Assembly: GCF_013035315.1 (NCBI RefSeq)
Contig: NZ_WQHP01000001.1
Coordinates: forward strand, 744,001-808,000
DNA from: Ruegeria arenilitoris
GTDB lineage: Bacteria; Pseudomonadota; Alphaproteobacteria; Rhodobacterales; Rhodobacteraceae
Reading direction: 5' to 3'
Length of the DNA: 64,000 bases
In this document: positions 28,457-37,878 of the stretch, one piece after another
Layout of the letters: each line of letters starts with the position of its first letter
Position numbering within the stretch: position 1 is the stretch's first letter
Position numbers and translations under genes: made by a program
The notes under the pieces: generated by a model
What the model saw: the letters and a program-made list of their open reading frames with translations, nothing else
What the model was told of the DNA's origin: nothing
Databases searched by the model: none

Positions 28457-29287
28457 ATGCGATTTTTGAAAGAACCTCTGTTCCATTTCATTCTGATGGG
28501 CATTGCAATCTTCTGTTGGTTTGCTTGGGTCTCGCCCGCCGAAGACCTGGCCGAAGAGCCTGACACGATCGCTATCGACGACAATGACGTGGCCTTGTTG
28601 AAGACGCGCTTTGAAGCCAGCTGGAATCGCCCGCCCACGGACAGTGAGCTGCAATCCCTCATCGCCGCAACGGTAAGAGAGGAAGTCCTCGTGCGCGAAG
28701 CCCGCAAGCTGGGTCTGGATCAGGGCGATCAGGTCATTCGCGCACGGCTATCGCAAAAGATGGACTTTCTGACCGAAGCAATCGCAGCGTCGGTCGAACC
28801 TGAACCCGAAGTTCTGCAAGCTTTTCTGGAGGATAACCCAGACCGTTTCACCACTTCGCCAAAGATCGCCTTCGACCAGGTGTATCTGGGCGAAAGTGCC
28901 GGGCCGGACGCCGTCGAAAGCGCAATCGAGGCTGCAAACGCCACCCAGAACTGGAGCGATATCGGCTGGACAACCTTGTTGCCCAAATCCATGCCTCTGA
29001 CCACGTTGCGCGTGGTCGATGCCGGGTTTGGCGTGGGCTTCGCCTCAGCCCTGAACGACGTGGAACCGGGCAATTGGACCGGCCCGATCCGCTCTGCTTA
29101 TGGCACCCATATCGTGCGCGTGACCGATAGACGCCCGCCCGAACTTCCTGAATTGGACGACATCCGTGAAACTGTCCTGCTGGAATGGCGTCGCGCAACG
29201 TCAGATGAGTTGGCACAAGCGCAATATGAAAGTCTGGCGTCGGGCTATCGGATCGAAACACCTCAGGCCGAGGTGACGCCGGAATGA
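28457..29287 (+). CDS. Membrane-anchored PpiC/parvulin-like peptidyl-prolyl isomerase
   Basis: 276 aa. An N-terminal membrane anchor (FHFILMGIAIFCWFAWV, about 10-26) precedes a SurA/PrsA-type N-domain and a rotamase domain (KIAFDQVYLGE to GNWTGPIRSAYGTHIVRVTDRRP, about 135-235). It should help fold exported proteins. It overlaps the HupE-like gene by 4 bases and lies 33 bases after the DUF3604 gene, so it may be the dedicated chaperone for that protein or its partner; that is inference. Confidence 0.85.
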   Translation: MRFLKEPLFHFILMGIAIFCWFAWVSPAEDLAEEPDTIAIDDNDVALLKTRFEASWNRPPTDSELQSLIAATVREEVLVREARKLGLDQGDQVIRARLSQKMDFLTEAIAASVEPEPEVLQAFLEDNPDRFTTSPKIAFDQVYLGESAGPDAVESAIEAANATQNWSDIGWTTLLPKSMPLTTLRVVDAGFGVGFASALNDVEPGNWTGPIRSAYGTHIVRVTDRRPPELPELDDIRETVLLEWRRATSDELAQAQYESLASGYRIETPQAEVTPE

Positions 29288-30285
29288 GGCTTTTTCTGTG
29301 CCTGCCGCTGGCCCTCTGGTTGCTTTTCGCGGCACAGGCAAGCCACGGCCACGCGCTTGACCCCGGCTATTTGGACTTGAGGCAGCTGGCCGCCAATACG
29401 TGGCAGGTTCTGTGGCGAAAACCGGACGTGAACGGGCAACCGATGGATATCGACGCCGTACTGCCCAGCCAGTGCACCCAGTCCCGTGGACCAGACCCGC
29501 AATCCGATGGTTCAGCGTGGATTGCGACATGGGTCACCGAATGCAGCGGAGGTATTGCTGGACAAATCATCGCAATTGAGGGGTTGGAACGGCAACGCAA
29601 TGACGTGTTGCTGCGCATTCAACCGCTCTCGGCCTCACCTGCGACCTTTAGGTTCACTCCAGGCAACCCCGCTTTGACCGTTCCCGAACGGCCTACGACC
29701 TGGTCGGTTCTTGGCAGCTATTTCCAACTTGGCTTTGAACACATCCTAGAAGGCTGGGATCACCTTCTGTTCGTCTTTGCGCTTTTCATTCTGGTACGCG
29801 ACCCATGGCGGCTGGTCGGCGCAGTGACGGCGTTTACCGTCGCGCATTCCATCACGCTGGCTCTGGCAACGCTGGGCGTGCTGCACGTGCCCGGCCCGCC
29901 AGTCGAAGCCGTCATCGCCCTGTCGATCGTGTTTCTTGCGCTCGAGATACTCAAACACAAAGACGGCACCCTACGCCTGTCCGAGCAATACCCGTGGATT
30001 GTCTGCTTTTGCTTCGGGCTATTGCACGGCTTGGGATTTGCTGGCGCGCTGGCCGAGATCGGCGTGCCTTCGGATGACCTGTTTGCCGCGCTGCTAGCCT
30101 TCAATGTGGGCGTGGAAGCCGGACAGCTGCTGTTCATCGGCGCATTGTCGGCCGTGATCCTGACCTGGCGCTTTGTCCTGCCCACCGTTTCAAAGGCAAT
30201 CACTCCGATTGTGATCCCAATGACCGGATACGCCATCGGCTGCGTGTCGATGTACTGGCTGGTGGAACGGGTCAGCGGTTTCTAA
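29284..30285 (+). CDS. HupE/UreJ-like membrane protein
   Basis: 333 aa. A signal peptide (LFLCLPLALWLLFAAQASHGHA) is followed by an exported domain to about 145, then six membrane helices with the HupE/UreJ_2 signature: LGFEHILEGWDHLLFVFAL, AHSITLAL, and GLLHGLGFAGALAE. The His and Asp in these segments suggest metal handling; relatives of HupE move nickel. The specific substrate is unknown. It is the last of a three-gene set with DUF3604 and PpiC-like genes. Confidence 0.82.
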   Translation: MRLFLCLPLALWLLFAAQASHGHALDPGYLDLRQLAANTWQVLWRKPDVNGQPMDIDAVLPSQCTQSRGPDPQSDGSAWIATWVTECSGGIAGQIIAIEGLERQRNDVLLRIQPLSASPATFRFTPGNPALTVPERPTTWSVLGSYFQLGFEHILEGWDHLLFVFALFILVRDPWRLVGAVTAFTVAHSITLALATLGVLHVPGPPVEAVIALSIVFLALEILKHKDGTLRLSEQYPWIVCFCFGLLHGLGFAGALAEIGVPSDDLFAALLAFNVGVEAGQLLFIGALSAVILTWRFVLPTVSKAITPIVIPMTGYAIGCVSMYWLVERVSGF

Positions 30286-30403
30286 ACGGCCCAAGATCGG
30301 ATCTGTACGCAACGGAACGGTGGTAACCCGCAACCGAACTCCTTTTAATCAACCCCAAGTGAAACCTGAGGAGGAGACCGGTCTGGCCGGTTCGGGTAAC
30401 TGA

Positions 30404-31741
30404 GTGATCGTCAAAGCATTAAAGATCGTCGCAGGCACATTGATTGTGGGTGTCGTTGCAATCGTGGGCTATCTGCTGATCGCCCCACCCGACCTGCTGA
30501 AGGTTGGAACGAACTATTCGGCCAAGATGGTCTGTTCCAACGTCTTCATCGCTGGCCGTGACCCGGACGAGGTTCTGAAGGTCGACGTGCAGGCACCGGG
30601 TCACCCCCTGCTCCGCCAGATTTCCATCGACGTGGACCGGGATCAGCAGGTGGTAACGGCGCGCATCTTCCGGTTCTTCGCGCCGGCCACCTCGCAATTC
30701 CGCGAAGGCTTGGGCTGTGCAAATGTCCATGACGCGACGCTTAGTGATGCATCCATTGCGGCGCTGCCGCCATTGTCCGACGCACTCTGGCCCGCAGGAA
30801 ACAACGTCGCTGTTTCCCAGAACCCAGAGGCAGCCCGTATTCTGTCAGACCAGACGCTTGTTGGCGAAGGTTACCGCGCCGTTGTCGTCGTGAAGGACGG
30901 GCGCATCGTTGGCGAAACATATGCCGAAGGGTTCGATGAAAACACCCCGCTGCTGGGGTGGTCGATGACCAAAACCGTGACTGCCGGTCTGATTGGCACG
31001 TTGATCAAATCCGGCCAAGTGTCGCTGGATGATCCGCTGACGACCAGCTACCCCAATTGGGCAGGTGACCAGCGCTCGGACATAACGATCGCAGACATGC
31101 TGGCCATGGCCAGCGGCCTGCAGTGGAACGAAGGCTATGGCGACGTTTCGGACGTGACCAGAATGCTGTTTCTCACCGACGACATGGCAACGTTCGCCGC
31201 CGACCAACCGGCAGCCAGCGAAATTGGAACGGATTTCAACTATTCATCCGGAACGACGACCGCTCTGTCGCGAGTCTGGCAGGACAAGCTGGGCGATGGC
31301 AGTCTGGCCTATCCGCAACAAGCTCTGTTCGAGCCGCTGGGCATGACATCGGTCGTGCTTGAAACCGACGCGAAGGACAGCTTTGTCGGGTCCAGCTATA
31401 TGTACGCCACCGCACGGGACTGGGCTCGGTTTGGGCAAATGCTGCTGCAGCAAGGCGAATGGAACGGGCAGCAAATCCTGCCCGAAGGCTTTACGGATTG
31501 GATGTTTGAACCTGTCGCCGTGTCGGATGGAGCGTATGCTCAAGGGCACCTGTGGCTGGAATCTCCGGGTGACTTGCCGCCTTACGAGGATGCCGTCTGG
31601 TTGCAGGGCCATGACGGGCAGTTTATCGGCGTCTTCCCCTCGGAAAACATGGTCGTGGTCCGACTGGGTCTGACCCCGTCCCGGCAGGGGTATTCCTCGC
31701 TGCCGCTGGCTGAGGAATTGATTGCGGCGTTCCAGAACTGA
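30404..31741 (+). CDS. Serine hydrolase, beta-lactamase class C family
   Basis: 445 aa from GTG at 30404; an in-frame stop directly precedes it and no ATG is near, so the start is fairly forced although the ribosome site is weak. An N-terminal membrane anchor (10-27) leaves the enzyme periplasmic. Catalytic motifs are SMTK at 187-190 (nucleophilic Ser, Lys), YSS near 256-258 (in place of YxN), and HDG in the C-terminal strand (in place of KTG). Such enzymes include esterases and D-amino-peptide hydrolases; substrate unknown. It ends at a shared hairpin terminator. Confidence 0.82.
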   Translation: MIVKALKIVAGTLIVGVVAIVGYLLIAPPDLLKVGTNYSAKMVCSNVFIAGRDPDEVLKVDVQAPGHPLLRQISIDVDRDQQVVTARIFRFFAPATSQFREGLGCANVHDATLSDASIAALPPLSDALWPAGNNVAVSQNPEAARILSDQTLVGEGYRAVVVVKDGRIVGETYAEGFDENTPLLGWSMTKTVTAGLIGTLIKSGQVSLDDPLTTSYPNWAGDQRSDITIADMLAMASGLQWNEGYGDVSDVTRMLFLTDDMATFAADQPAASEIGTDFNYSSGTTTALSRVWQDKLGDGSLAYPQQALFEPLGMTSVVLETDAKDSFVGSSYMYATARDWARFGQMLLQQGEWNGQQILPEGFTDWMFEPVAVSDGAYAQGHLWLESPGDLPPYEDAVWLQGHDGQFIGVFPSENMVVVRLGLTPSRQGYSSLPLAEELIAAFQN

Positions 31742-31745
31742 TGTG

Positions 31746-31768
31746 AAAGGCCCACCTTCAGGGCCTTT
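31746..31768. terminator. Bidirectional hairpin terminator
   Basis: AAAGGCCC and GGGCCTTT pair perfectly over 8 bases around a 7-base loop. It lies between the convergent serine hydrolase and ClpP-like genes, with the A/T ends of the stem giving a U-run on both strands. Confidence 0.8.
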
Positions 31769-31770
31769 AT

Positions 31771-32553
31771 TCACTCCAGAATTTGCGTTGCGATACGGGT
31801 CTCTGTCAGTTCTTCTTCGACCAGAGCGTAGATTTGATCCGGCGGTGTGTTCAGTGAGTAAAGCATCAACGCCGGATCAACGCCCATGTCGATCAGATGC
31901 TGCATGGTTTCACCCTGCCCTTTCTGGATGCCCTCAACGGCAAAGACGACCGGGATCAGGCGCGGCTGGTCATAGTAGTGCTGATGCAACCCCACAATGC
32001 CCTGTAGCGATACCAGACGCTCGACCCCGCCTGCCAGAATGTACGGGCAAGCAGACATGCAAACCGCACCCTCCAGCACCGCCGAGGACAGGTCGGCTTC
32101 ACGGATATGGCCGCCAATCAACAACGCCTCGGACACCTTGCCACCCGGGCTGTGCAGCGCCACCAGATCGGGTTGGTCTTGCATGCCGGACAAGTATGAA
32201 CTGAACCGCTCGGCATCCCCGGTTTCGATCTGACCACTCACGAGCAGGACCCGCCCAAGATCATCGACCGCTTGTTCTCTGAACTCCAGTCGCGCTGGAA
32301 AATTCTGAGGCACCGGCACGTCTAGCGGGCGGTCCTGCGGGAATAGAGCAGGATCGGTGCGGTCGGTGCGGTACTCGCGACGTTGGTCCCCTGGTGAGAT
32401 CGGCCCCGTCGGCAGTTCAACTGCGGGCCTGAATGGGTTTTGCACGACATCAACCACGTCCGACAGGATCAGGACGCCCGCAATACCTAACTGAAGAACC
32501 AGCACGTATCGCAGCCCCGTGCGCAGATCAACTTTGGACAGCAACCCCATCAT
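31771..32553 (-). CDS. Periplasmic ClpP/SppA-like serine protease-like protein
   Basis: 260 aa. A membrane anchor (15-32) is followed by a proline-rich linker and a ClpP/crotonase fold. The oxyanion segment is HSPGG at 134-138, the probable nucleophile is Ser167 in CMSACP, and His190 or His192 follow in GLHQH. The two Cys around the Ser may form a disulfide in the periplasm. It resembles the COG3904 group of exported ClpP-like proteins. It overlaps the upstream membrane gene by 4 bases. Whether it is proteolytic is unproven. Confidence 0.75.
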   Translation of the reverse strand: MMGLLSKVDLRTGLRYVLVLQLGIAGVLILSDVVDVVQNPFRPAVELPTGPISPGDQRREYRTDRTDPALFPQDRPLDVPVPQNFPARLEFREQAVDDLGRVLLVSGQIETGDAERFSSYLSGMQDQPDLVALHSPGGKVSEALLIGGHIREADLSSAVLEGAVCMSACPYILAGGVERLVSLQGIVGLHQHYYDQPRLIPVVFAVEGIQKGQGETMQHLIDMGVDPALMLYSLNTPPDQIYALVEEELTETRIATQILE

Positions 32554-33830
32554 GTTTCGCCTTTTTTCGGCGCTGCGCGATCAAGGATCGCCGCATCGGC
32601 AACGCCCATCGTCGCCTCGACATCTTTCATCGCGTTCATTGCGGCACGCAGGTCGGAAAGGGTCAGAGTGTCCTCGATACTCATACCATCCTTTCCGCTG
32701 CGAATAGCGGCCTGCGTGATCGCCAGAACGAATACCAGCACGGCGGGCAGCAGATCAATCGCGATGGCCCCAGCCCAGGACGGCACAAAGTTGTGGGCGT
32801 ATTTGATCACAGCGTCGGCACTGGAGATTGGATTGTACGCCGTCTCAATCGGAGGTTCGATTTCCAGCACCTCTTCCGCCGCGTTCTGCAGGGTTTTGCC
32901 CCGCTGATCCAATGCATTCAGAACCGAATTGATGGTCGAGGACTGCGCGTCTCGGACCTCGGAACTACGCCCGTCAAGCTCGGGCAAAACGACCGACGAG
33001 GGCAAATCCTGCGCTGCCCGCGCCACAAGCGGCGCGACATTGTACTGGTTCAGGCGGGAAATCACCCCGGCCAGTTTGACGCTTTCCTCGGAAAACTGAA
33101 CCGAGCGGCGGTCGACCGGACCAGGGGCCACGGTCAGCTCGCGCATAGTGGCAAGGATCTCATTGCCTTGCTGGAACGCGTCTTCGATCAAGGGTTGCTG
33201 ATTGGCGATCTGCTCTTCCAGATTGCGTAGTTCCTCGGCCTTTTGGGTCAGAACTCGAAACACCGCGCCCCTTCCGGCCGTGCCCGACAAATCTCCGGAT
33301 TGCTCAAGCTCGGCCAGCTCTTCAAAGCTCTGGCGCGCGCGTTCGACCTCGCGCCCCAAGGCCTGACCACTGAGCGCAATGTCATGGGCTTGCTCAAGTG
33401 CCGCCTGATAGTCGCGCACGGTGTTTTCAAGGTGCTGCTCAACTGCTGCCGCCCCGGCCAGTGCAGCGGCGTTCAGCCAACTGGACATCGCAATGATCGC
33501 GACCGAACCTACAATCGTGGAGATCGTCAAGCCAATGAACCCGCTGGCCGTGCGCATCGACGGCAAAAGGCGCAGCATGTAGCTCCAGAACACAAAGATA
33601 CCGACAGAAACCGCGATGGAGTACGCGACGGCGGCGAAAAAGGTCACCGCGCCATTGTCCTCCAACAGGGACGAAACGCCGAGATAGGTGTAGATCCCCG
33701 ATGCAATGGACAGAACGCCCAAGGCTGCGGGCGTGAACGTGTCCAGCCAGGCCAGATGGGCTTCAAGCTCTTTGGCCGTGCGCAGGCCCCTCGCCTCCTC
33801 CGCGGTCAGGCGGTCCTTTTTGTCTGTCAT
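32550..33830 (-). CDS. Four-helix membrane protein with long coiled coil
   Basis: 426 aa. Three membrane helices lie at about 35-120 (PAALGVLSIASGIYTYLG, VTFFAAVAYSIAVSVGIFVFW, GLTISTIVGSVAIIAM), then about 200 residues of coiled coil rich in Glu, Gln and Ala, then a last helix (AGAIAIDLLPAVLVFVLAITQAA). Both termini are cytoplasmic by charge. It has no catalytic motif I recognise. It is coupled to the ClpP-like gene, which may act on or with it. Function unknown. Confidence 0.72.
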   Translation of the reverse strand: MTDKKDRLTAEEARGLRTAKELEAHLAWLDTFTPAALGVLSIASGIYTYLGVSSLLEDNGAVTFFAAVAYSIAVSVGIFVFWSYMLRLLPSMRTASGFIGLTISTIVGSVAIIAMSSWLNAAALAGAAAVEQHLENTVRDYQAALEQAHDIALSGQALGREVERARQSFEELAELEQSGDLSGTAGRGAVFRVLTQKAEELRNLEEQIANQQPLIEDAFQQGNEILATMRELTVAPGPVDRRSVQFSEESVKLAGVISRLNQYNVAPLVARAAQDLPSSVVLPELDGRSSEVRDAQSSTINSVLNALDQRGKTLQNAAEEVLEIEPPIETAYNPISSADAVIKYAHNFVPSWAGAIAIDLLPAVLVFVLAITQAAIRSGKDGMSIEDTLTLSDLRAAMNAMKDVEATMGVADAAILDRAAPKKGET

Positions 33831-33952
33831 GTCACCCCACGCTCCAAATCATTAACAACAAGATAATAACGCATAGGTGTAATTGATATGGCTGGGCCCG
33901 TAACTTCAAGTTGAGGAGGCAGATTGGCAGCCAGGTAGCTAACCCAAGGCTC

Positions 33953-34621
33953 TCACTTGGCAGGCTCAAGAACACCTGCAAGTCCGGCCTGACAGAATTG
34001 CAGCAGGTTCTGGATTGCGTCCTCGGGGTCCGGTTGACCATCAGGTCCGGACAGCGCGGTGATCCGCCACTCAGACGTACACAGCGCCAGCATCGACGAC
34101 ACCGAAAACACCAGGGCTCCAGCAGCGCGTGCAGGATCGGCTTGGGGGTAGCGCGCGCATAACTTCTGAACGACCAGCGACGCGACTGGATCGAAATGGG
34201 TTTTCGCAAGCGCATGCCAACGCGCATCCGCGGATACGATCGCGACGATACGTGCATAGGCCAGCCATTGGCGATCCTTGCCAAACGCGCGGGTCAGAAG
34301 CGGTCGCATGAAGGCCGAAATTAGGTCCGCCGCATCCCATTCGCCCTGCGCGTCCAATTGCGCAATGGCCTGACGTCGTTCCTGAGACAATTCGCTGGCG
34401 CGACGCGCGACGATGCGCTCGAACAGTTCATCCTTGGGGCCACCGTGAAAGTTCACATTAGCCTTCTGAACCCGCGCCCGTTCGGCAATGTCGCGAATCG
34501 ATGCACCTTCGAATCCCTGCTCGGCAAAGACGAGTTCCGCTGCGTCAAGAATACGCTCTCGCGCCGCGACGGATCGCTGCGAAGGTGCCCTTTTTCTTTC
34601 TTTTACAGCGTGTTGTGGCAT
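33953..34621 (-). CDS. TetR family transcriptional regulator
   Basis: 222 aa. The N-terminal helix-turn-helix is clear (ILDAAELVFAEQGFEGASIRDIAERARVQKANVNFH, about 25-60). The C-terminal domain has the TetR_C-like helices of regulators of catabolic genes. It is divergent from the flavin monooxygenase operon, and a perfect palindrome with a GAAC...GTTC core lies in the 67-base spacer. It probably represses that operon and itself until an inducer binds; inducer unknown. Confidence 0.9.
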   Translation of the reverse strand: MPQHAVKERKRAPSQRSVAARERILDAAELVFAEQGFEGASIRDIAERARVQKANVNFHGGPKDELFERIVARRASELSQERRQAIAQLDAQGEWDAADLISAFMRPLLTRAFGKDRQWLAYARIVAIVSADARWHALAKTHFDPVASLVVQKLCARYPQADPARAAGALVFSVSSMLALCTSEWRITALSGPDGQPDPEDAIQNLLQFCQAGLAGVLEPAK

Positions 34622-34646
34622 TTCAAAAACCAGTTTGCCTTATTTC

Positions 34647-34658
34647 GAACGATCGTTC
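34647..34658. promoter_or_regulatory. TetR operator in the divergent spacer
   Basis: GAACGATCGTTC is a perfect 12-base palindrome, 26 bases from the TetR start and 31 from the monooxygenase start. Position and form fit a TetR operator controlling both directions. Confidence 0.75.
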
Positions 34659-34688
34659 AAGATAAAAGCATTGCGGGAGGAGAGACGC

Positions 34689-36044
34689 ATGGAACAGGTG
34701 CAAGTAGGAGCGGGCCAGCCGGTCACGGCGAAGGCTCGCCCGGAGGAGTGTTATGCTCTGATCGGAGCCGGACCGATGGGTCTGGCGATGGCAAAGACGC
34801 TTGTCGAGCAGGGAGTGCCATTTCAGGGATTTGAACTGGCAGATGATGTGGGTGGTCTGTGGAACATCGATGCACCACGGTCCACGATGTACGAGACCGC
34901 CCACCTCATTTCCTCGAAGAAGATGACGGAATTCACCGACTTCCCCATGCTGGAAGAAACGGCAGAGTACCCGTCGCATCGCGAATTGAAGACGTATTTC
35001 CGCGACTTCGCAAAGGCGTTCGACCTGTATGAACACTTTCACTTCGGTGCGGAGGTTCTGAGCACCACGCCGCTGGACGCAGGCGGCTGGGACGTGAAAT
35101 GGCGTGACAAGGATGGCGCCGAGCATAGCCAAACCTTTGCCGGCGTTCTGATCGCCAATGGCACACTGTCCGAGCCGAACATGCCGCAGTTCGAAGGTGA
35201 ATTCACAGGCGAGTTCATTCACGCATCGGACTACCGCTATCCAACGCAGTTCACGGGCAAGCGTGTGTTGGTCATCGGAGCCGGAAACTCGGGCTGTGAT
35301 ATCGCGGTTGACGCCATTCACCACGGGCAGTCTTGCGATATCTCGATGCGCCGCGGGTATTACTTTGTACCCAAATACGTTTTCGGTGTTCCGGCCGACA
35401 CGATGGGCGGGAAAATCAAGCTGCCCATGTGGCTCAAGCGCAAGGTCGACGGAGCAATCCTGAAATGGTTCGTTGGTGACCCGCAGAAATATGGTTTCCC
35501 CAAGCCAGACTACGCCCTTTACGAATCCCACCCCGTGGTGAACTCGCTGATCCTGTTCCACGCCGGGCATGGCGATCTGAAGGTCCGCGCCGATGTGGAA
35601 CGGTTCGAAGGCAAGACCGTGCATTTCCGCGATGGCAACAGTGCAGACTATGACATGGTTCTGGCAGCAACCGGCTATAAGCTGCATTATCCGTTCATCG
35701 ACAAGGCCCATCTGAACTGGCAAGGCGACGCCCCGCATCTGTATCTGAACTGCATGCACCCAAATCGCGACGATCTGTTCGTTTTGGGCATGATCGAGGC
35801 CTCGGGCCTCGGCTGGCAGGGTCGCCATGAACAGGCCGAGATGGTCGCGCGCTACATCGCGGGACTGAAAACAGGCAACACGGCGGCCAAGGCTATCCAG
35901 GCGACCAAATCCGATAGGTTTGAACGCGCAACTGGCGGTATGAACTATATCGACCTGCCCCGCATGGCCTATTACGTCGACAAGGCGACCTATCGAGGGG
36001 AAGTCACCGGCCAGATCGCCGCCCTGAAAGCGGCCCAGTCATGA
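34689..36044 (+). CDS. Flavin-containing monooxygenase-like enzyme
   Basis: 451 aa from the ATG at 34689, with GGAGGAG upstream; the long upstream extension (67 codons) is rejected because it reads through the operator and antisense of tetR. It has the FAD turn ALIGAGPMGLAMAK, the FMO signature FTGEFIHASDY (FxGxxxHxxxY), and a second NADPH turn VLVIGAGNSGCDIA. It oxygenates N, S or carbonyl substrates with NADPH and O2 (Baeyer-Villiger activity also possible). Substrate unknown. It opens an operon with a BASS transporter, an epimerase and an SDR. Confidence 0.88.
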   Translation: MEQVQVGAGQPVTAKARPEECYALIGAGPMGLAMAKTLVEQGVPFQGFELADDVGGLWNIDAPRSTMYETAHLISSKKMTEFTDFPMLEETAEYPSHRELKTYFRDFAKAFDLYEHFHFGAEVLSTTPLDAGGWDVKWRDKDGAEHSQTFAGVLIANGTLSEPNMPQFEGEFTGEFIHASDYRYPTQFTGKRVLVIGAGNSGCDIAVDAIHHGQSCDISMRRGYYFVPKYVFGVPADTMGGKIKLPMWLKRKVDGAILKWFVGDPQKYGFPKPDYALYESHPVVNSLILFHAGHGDLKVRADVERFEGKTVHFRDGNSADYDMVLAATGYKLHYPFIDKAHLNWQGDAPHLYLNCMHPNRDDLFVLGMIEASGLGWQGRHEQAEMVARYIAGLKTGNTAAKAIQATKSDRFERATGGMNYIDLPRMAYYVDKATYRGEVTGQIAALKAAQS

Positions 36045-36955
36045 GCGGGATCGACGACGTCGCGCTGAACTTCGATGCCGGAAACCTGAAGCTTCTGAAC
36101 GCAATCCTAGCGATCGTCATGTTCTCGATCGCACTGGATCTCCGGATGGATGATTTCCGGCGCATCGTGCGTGGCCCTAAACCGCTGCTGGTCGGGTTGG
36201 CCTCACAGTTTTTGGTTCTGCCTGCGATCACGTTCCTGATGCTTCTGGTTGTCAATCCGATGCCCTCGGTTGCGATGGGGTTGATCCTTGTTGCGGCCTG
36301 CCCCGGCGGGAACATCTCGAACTTTATGACCCACCGCGCGGGTGGGAATGTGGCGCTTTCAGTATCCATGACCGCCTTTGCCACCGTGGGCGCGATCCTG
36401 ATCACGCCCGCCAATATTGCGCTGTGGGGCAACCTCTATGGACCGACACGCGAAATCTTACAACGGACCGAGATCGACCCAGTTGCAGTGGCCATTACGG
36501 TCGGCTTCATGCTGATCTTGCCGTTAATCCTGGGAATGTTGGTCAATGCGCGCTTTACCGCTTTTGCCGATAAAATTCGCCGCCCGATGCAATGGCTGTC
36601 CATGGCGATTTTCATAGCCTTTATTGTCGTCGCTCTGGCGGCAAATTGGGAGAACTTCCAACTGTTTGCCACCGGGATCATAGGGATCGTGATCCTGCAT
36701 AACGCGCTGGCATTTATGGGGGGATACCTGACCGCTACTGCCGCAAACCTGTCCGAACGCGACCGCCGCTCGGTCACCATTGAGACCGGGATACAGAATT
36801 CGGGCCTTGGCTTGATTCTGATCTTTGCCTTTTTCGGCGGGCTCGGCGGCATGGCCGTTGCGGCAGCATTGTGGGGCATCTGGCACGCAATCTCGGGGCT
36901 GGCGCTGGCCGCCTTCTTCGCAAGACGAGAGGTCCCCGAATGCGCCACATCCTGA
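36041..36955 (+). CDS. BASS family (bile acid:Na+ symporter-like) transporter
   Basis: 304 aa with about nine membrane helices. The crossover segments of the family are visible: CPGGNISNFMTHRAGGNVALSVSMT and VTIETGIQNSGLGLIL. BASS members import organic acids with Na+, including bile acids and pantoate. It is coupled to the monooxygenase (ATGA) and overlaps the epimerase by 16 bases, so it likely imports the operon's substrate. Confidence 0.88.
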   Translation: MSGIDDVALNFDAGNLKLLNAILAIVMFSIALDLRMDDFRRIVRGPKPLLVGLASQFLVLPAITFLMLLVVNPMPSVAMGLILVAACPGGNISNFMTHRAGGNVALSVSMTAFATVGAILITPANIALWGNLYGPTREILQRTEIDPVAVAITVGFMLILPLILGMLVNARFTAFADKIRRPMQWLSMAIFIAFIVVALAANWENFQLFATGIIGIVILHNALAFMGGYLTATAANLSERDRRSVTIETGIQNSGLGLILIFAFFGGLGGMAVAAALWGIWHAISGLALAAFFARREVPECATS

Positions 36956-37878
36956 TCACGGGAGCATCGGGTGCGGTGGGGTCCGCCCTGCTGCGTCGCC
37001 TGGGTGAACGTACCGACATCACCATCACCGCCACTGACATTTGCGAACCGGCAACCCTGCCTGCGAATGCTCGCTTCATAAAGATGGACGTCACTGGTAA
37101 CGCGCCTCTGAATGTCATTCTTGACCTAACACCCGATACCATCGTGCATCTTGCATCGATCGTGACCCCTGGGCCGAATTCGACCAGAGAGCTGGAGTAT
37201 CAGGTCGATGTCGAAGGCACACGAAACGTTCTGAACGCCGCGATCGCCGCAGGGGTGCGCCGCCTGGTGGTAACCTCTTCCGGAGCAGCTTACGGATACC
37301 ATGCCGATAACCCTGTCCCGCTGCGAGAAACGGACGCGATACGCGGCAATCAAGAGTTCGCCTATTCCTGGCACAAGCGCCTGGTAGAAGAGATGCTGGC
37401 AGATGCCAGAGGATCCGCACCCGATCTGGAACAGGTCGTATTGCGCGTGGGTACGGTGTTGGGCCGGAAGGTCGAAAACCAGATAACCGCCCTTTTTAAA
37501 AAGCCGCGTCTTTTGGGGTTGAAAGGATCAGACAGTCCTTTCGTATTCATCTGGGACGAAGATCTGGCAGATATTCTCATGCGTGCTGCGACGGACGGCC
37601 CAGCCGGTGTTTTCAATGTTGCAGGCGACGGCGCGCTGAGCGTGTCTCAGATCGCCTCAGAGATGGGCAAAACGGTTCGCTGGCTGTCGCCCGGTTTGGT
37701 CAAGGCCGCATTGGCCATTGCCCGCCCCTTGCGTCTGTCACGCTATGGACCGGAACAGGTGCGGTTTCTTTTGTACCGCCCCGTTTTGAACAACACCGCG
37801 CTCAAAAGCGATTTCGGATATCGCCCCAGATTCACAAGTGCTGAGGCGTTCAAACACTGGTGGGAGACAGCCCAATGA
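36940..37878 (+). CDS. NAD-dependent epimerase/dehydratase family protein
   Basis: 312 aa from the ATG at 36940 (MRHILITGASGAVG). The Rossmann turn TGASGAVG and the YxxxK pair (YSWHK near 144-148) mark the extended SDR family. Ser/Thr catalytic region VVTSSGAAYG is present. Substrate unknown; it could be a sugar or a ketone/hydroxyl group on a lipid-like molecule. It lies in the middle of the monooxygenase operon and overlaps both neighbours. Confidence 0.86.
   Translation: MRHILITGASGAVGSALLRRLGERTDITITATDICEPATLPANARFIKMDVTGNAPLNVILDLTPDTIVHLASIVTPGPNSTRELEYQVDVEGTRNVLNAAIAAGVRRLVVTSSGAAYGYHADNPVPLRETDAIRGNQEFAYSWHKRLVEEMLADARGSAPDLEQVVLRVGTVLGRKVENQITALFKKPRLLGLKGSDSPFVFIWDEDLADILMRAATDGPAGVFNVAGDGALSVSQIASEMGKTVRWLSPGLVKAALAIARPLRLSRYGPEQVRFLLYRPVLNNTALKSDFGYRPRFTSAEAFKHWWETAQ

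Noticed and set aside
30359-30403. 14-codon leader-like ORF just before the serine hydrolase
   Set aside because: No ribosome site of its own, no repeated codon pattern for attenuation, and it could be chance.
34488-34688. 67-codon N-terminal extension of the monooxygenase
   Set aside because: It would cover the TetR operator and the start of the divergent tetR gene; the ATG at 34689 has a strong ribosome site.
34623-35828. 401-codon minus-strand ORF
   Set aside because: Antisense shadow of the flavin monooxygenase gene; it would also run across the TetR operator region and has no motif.
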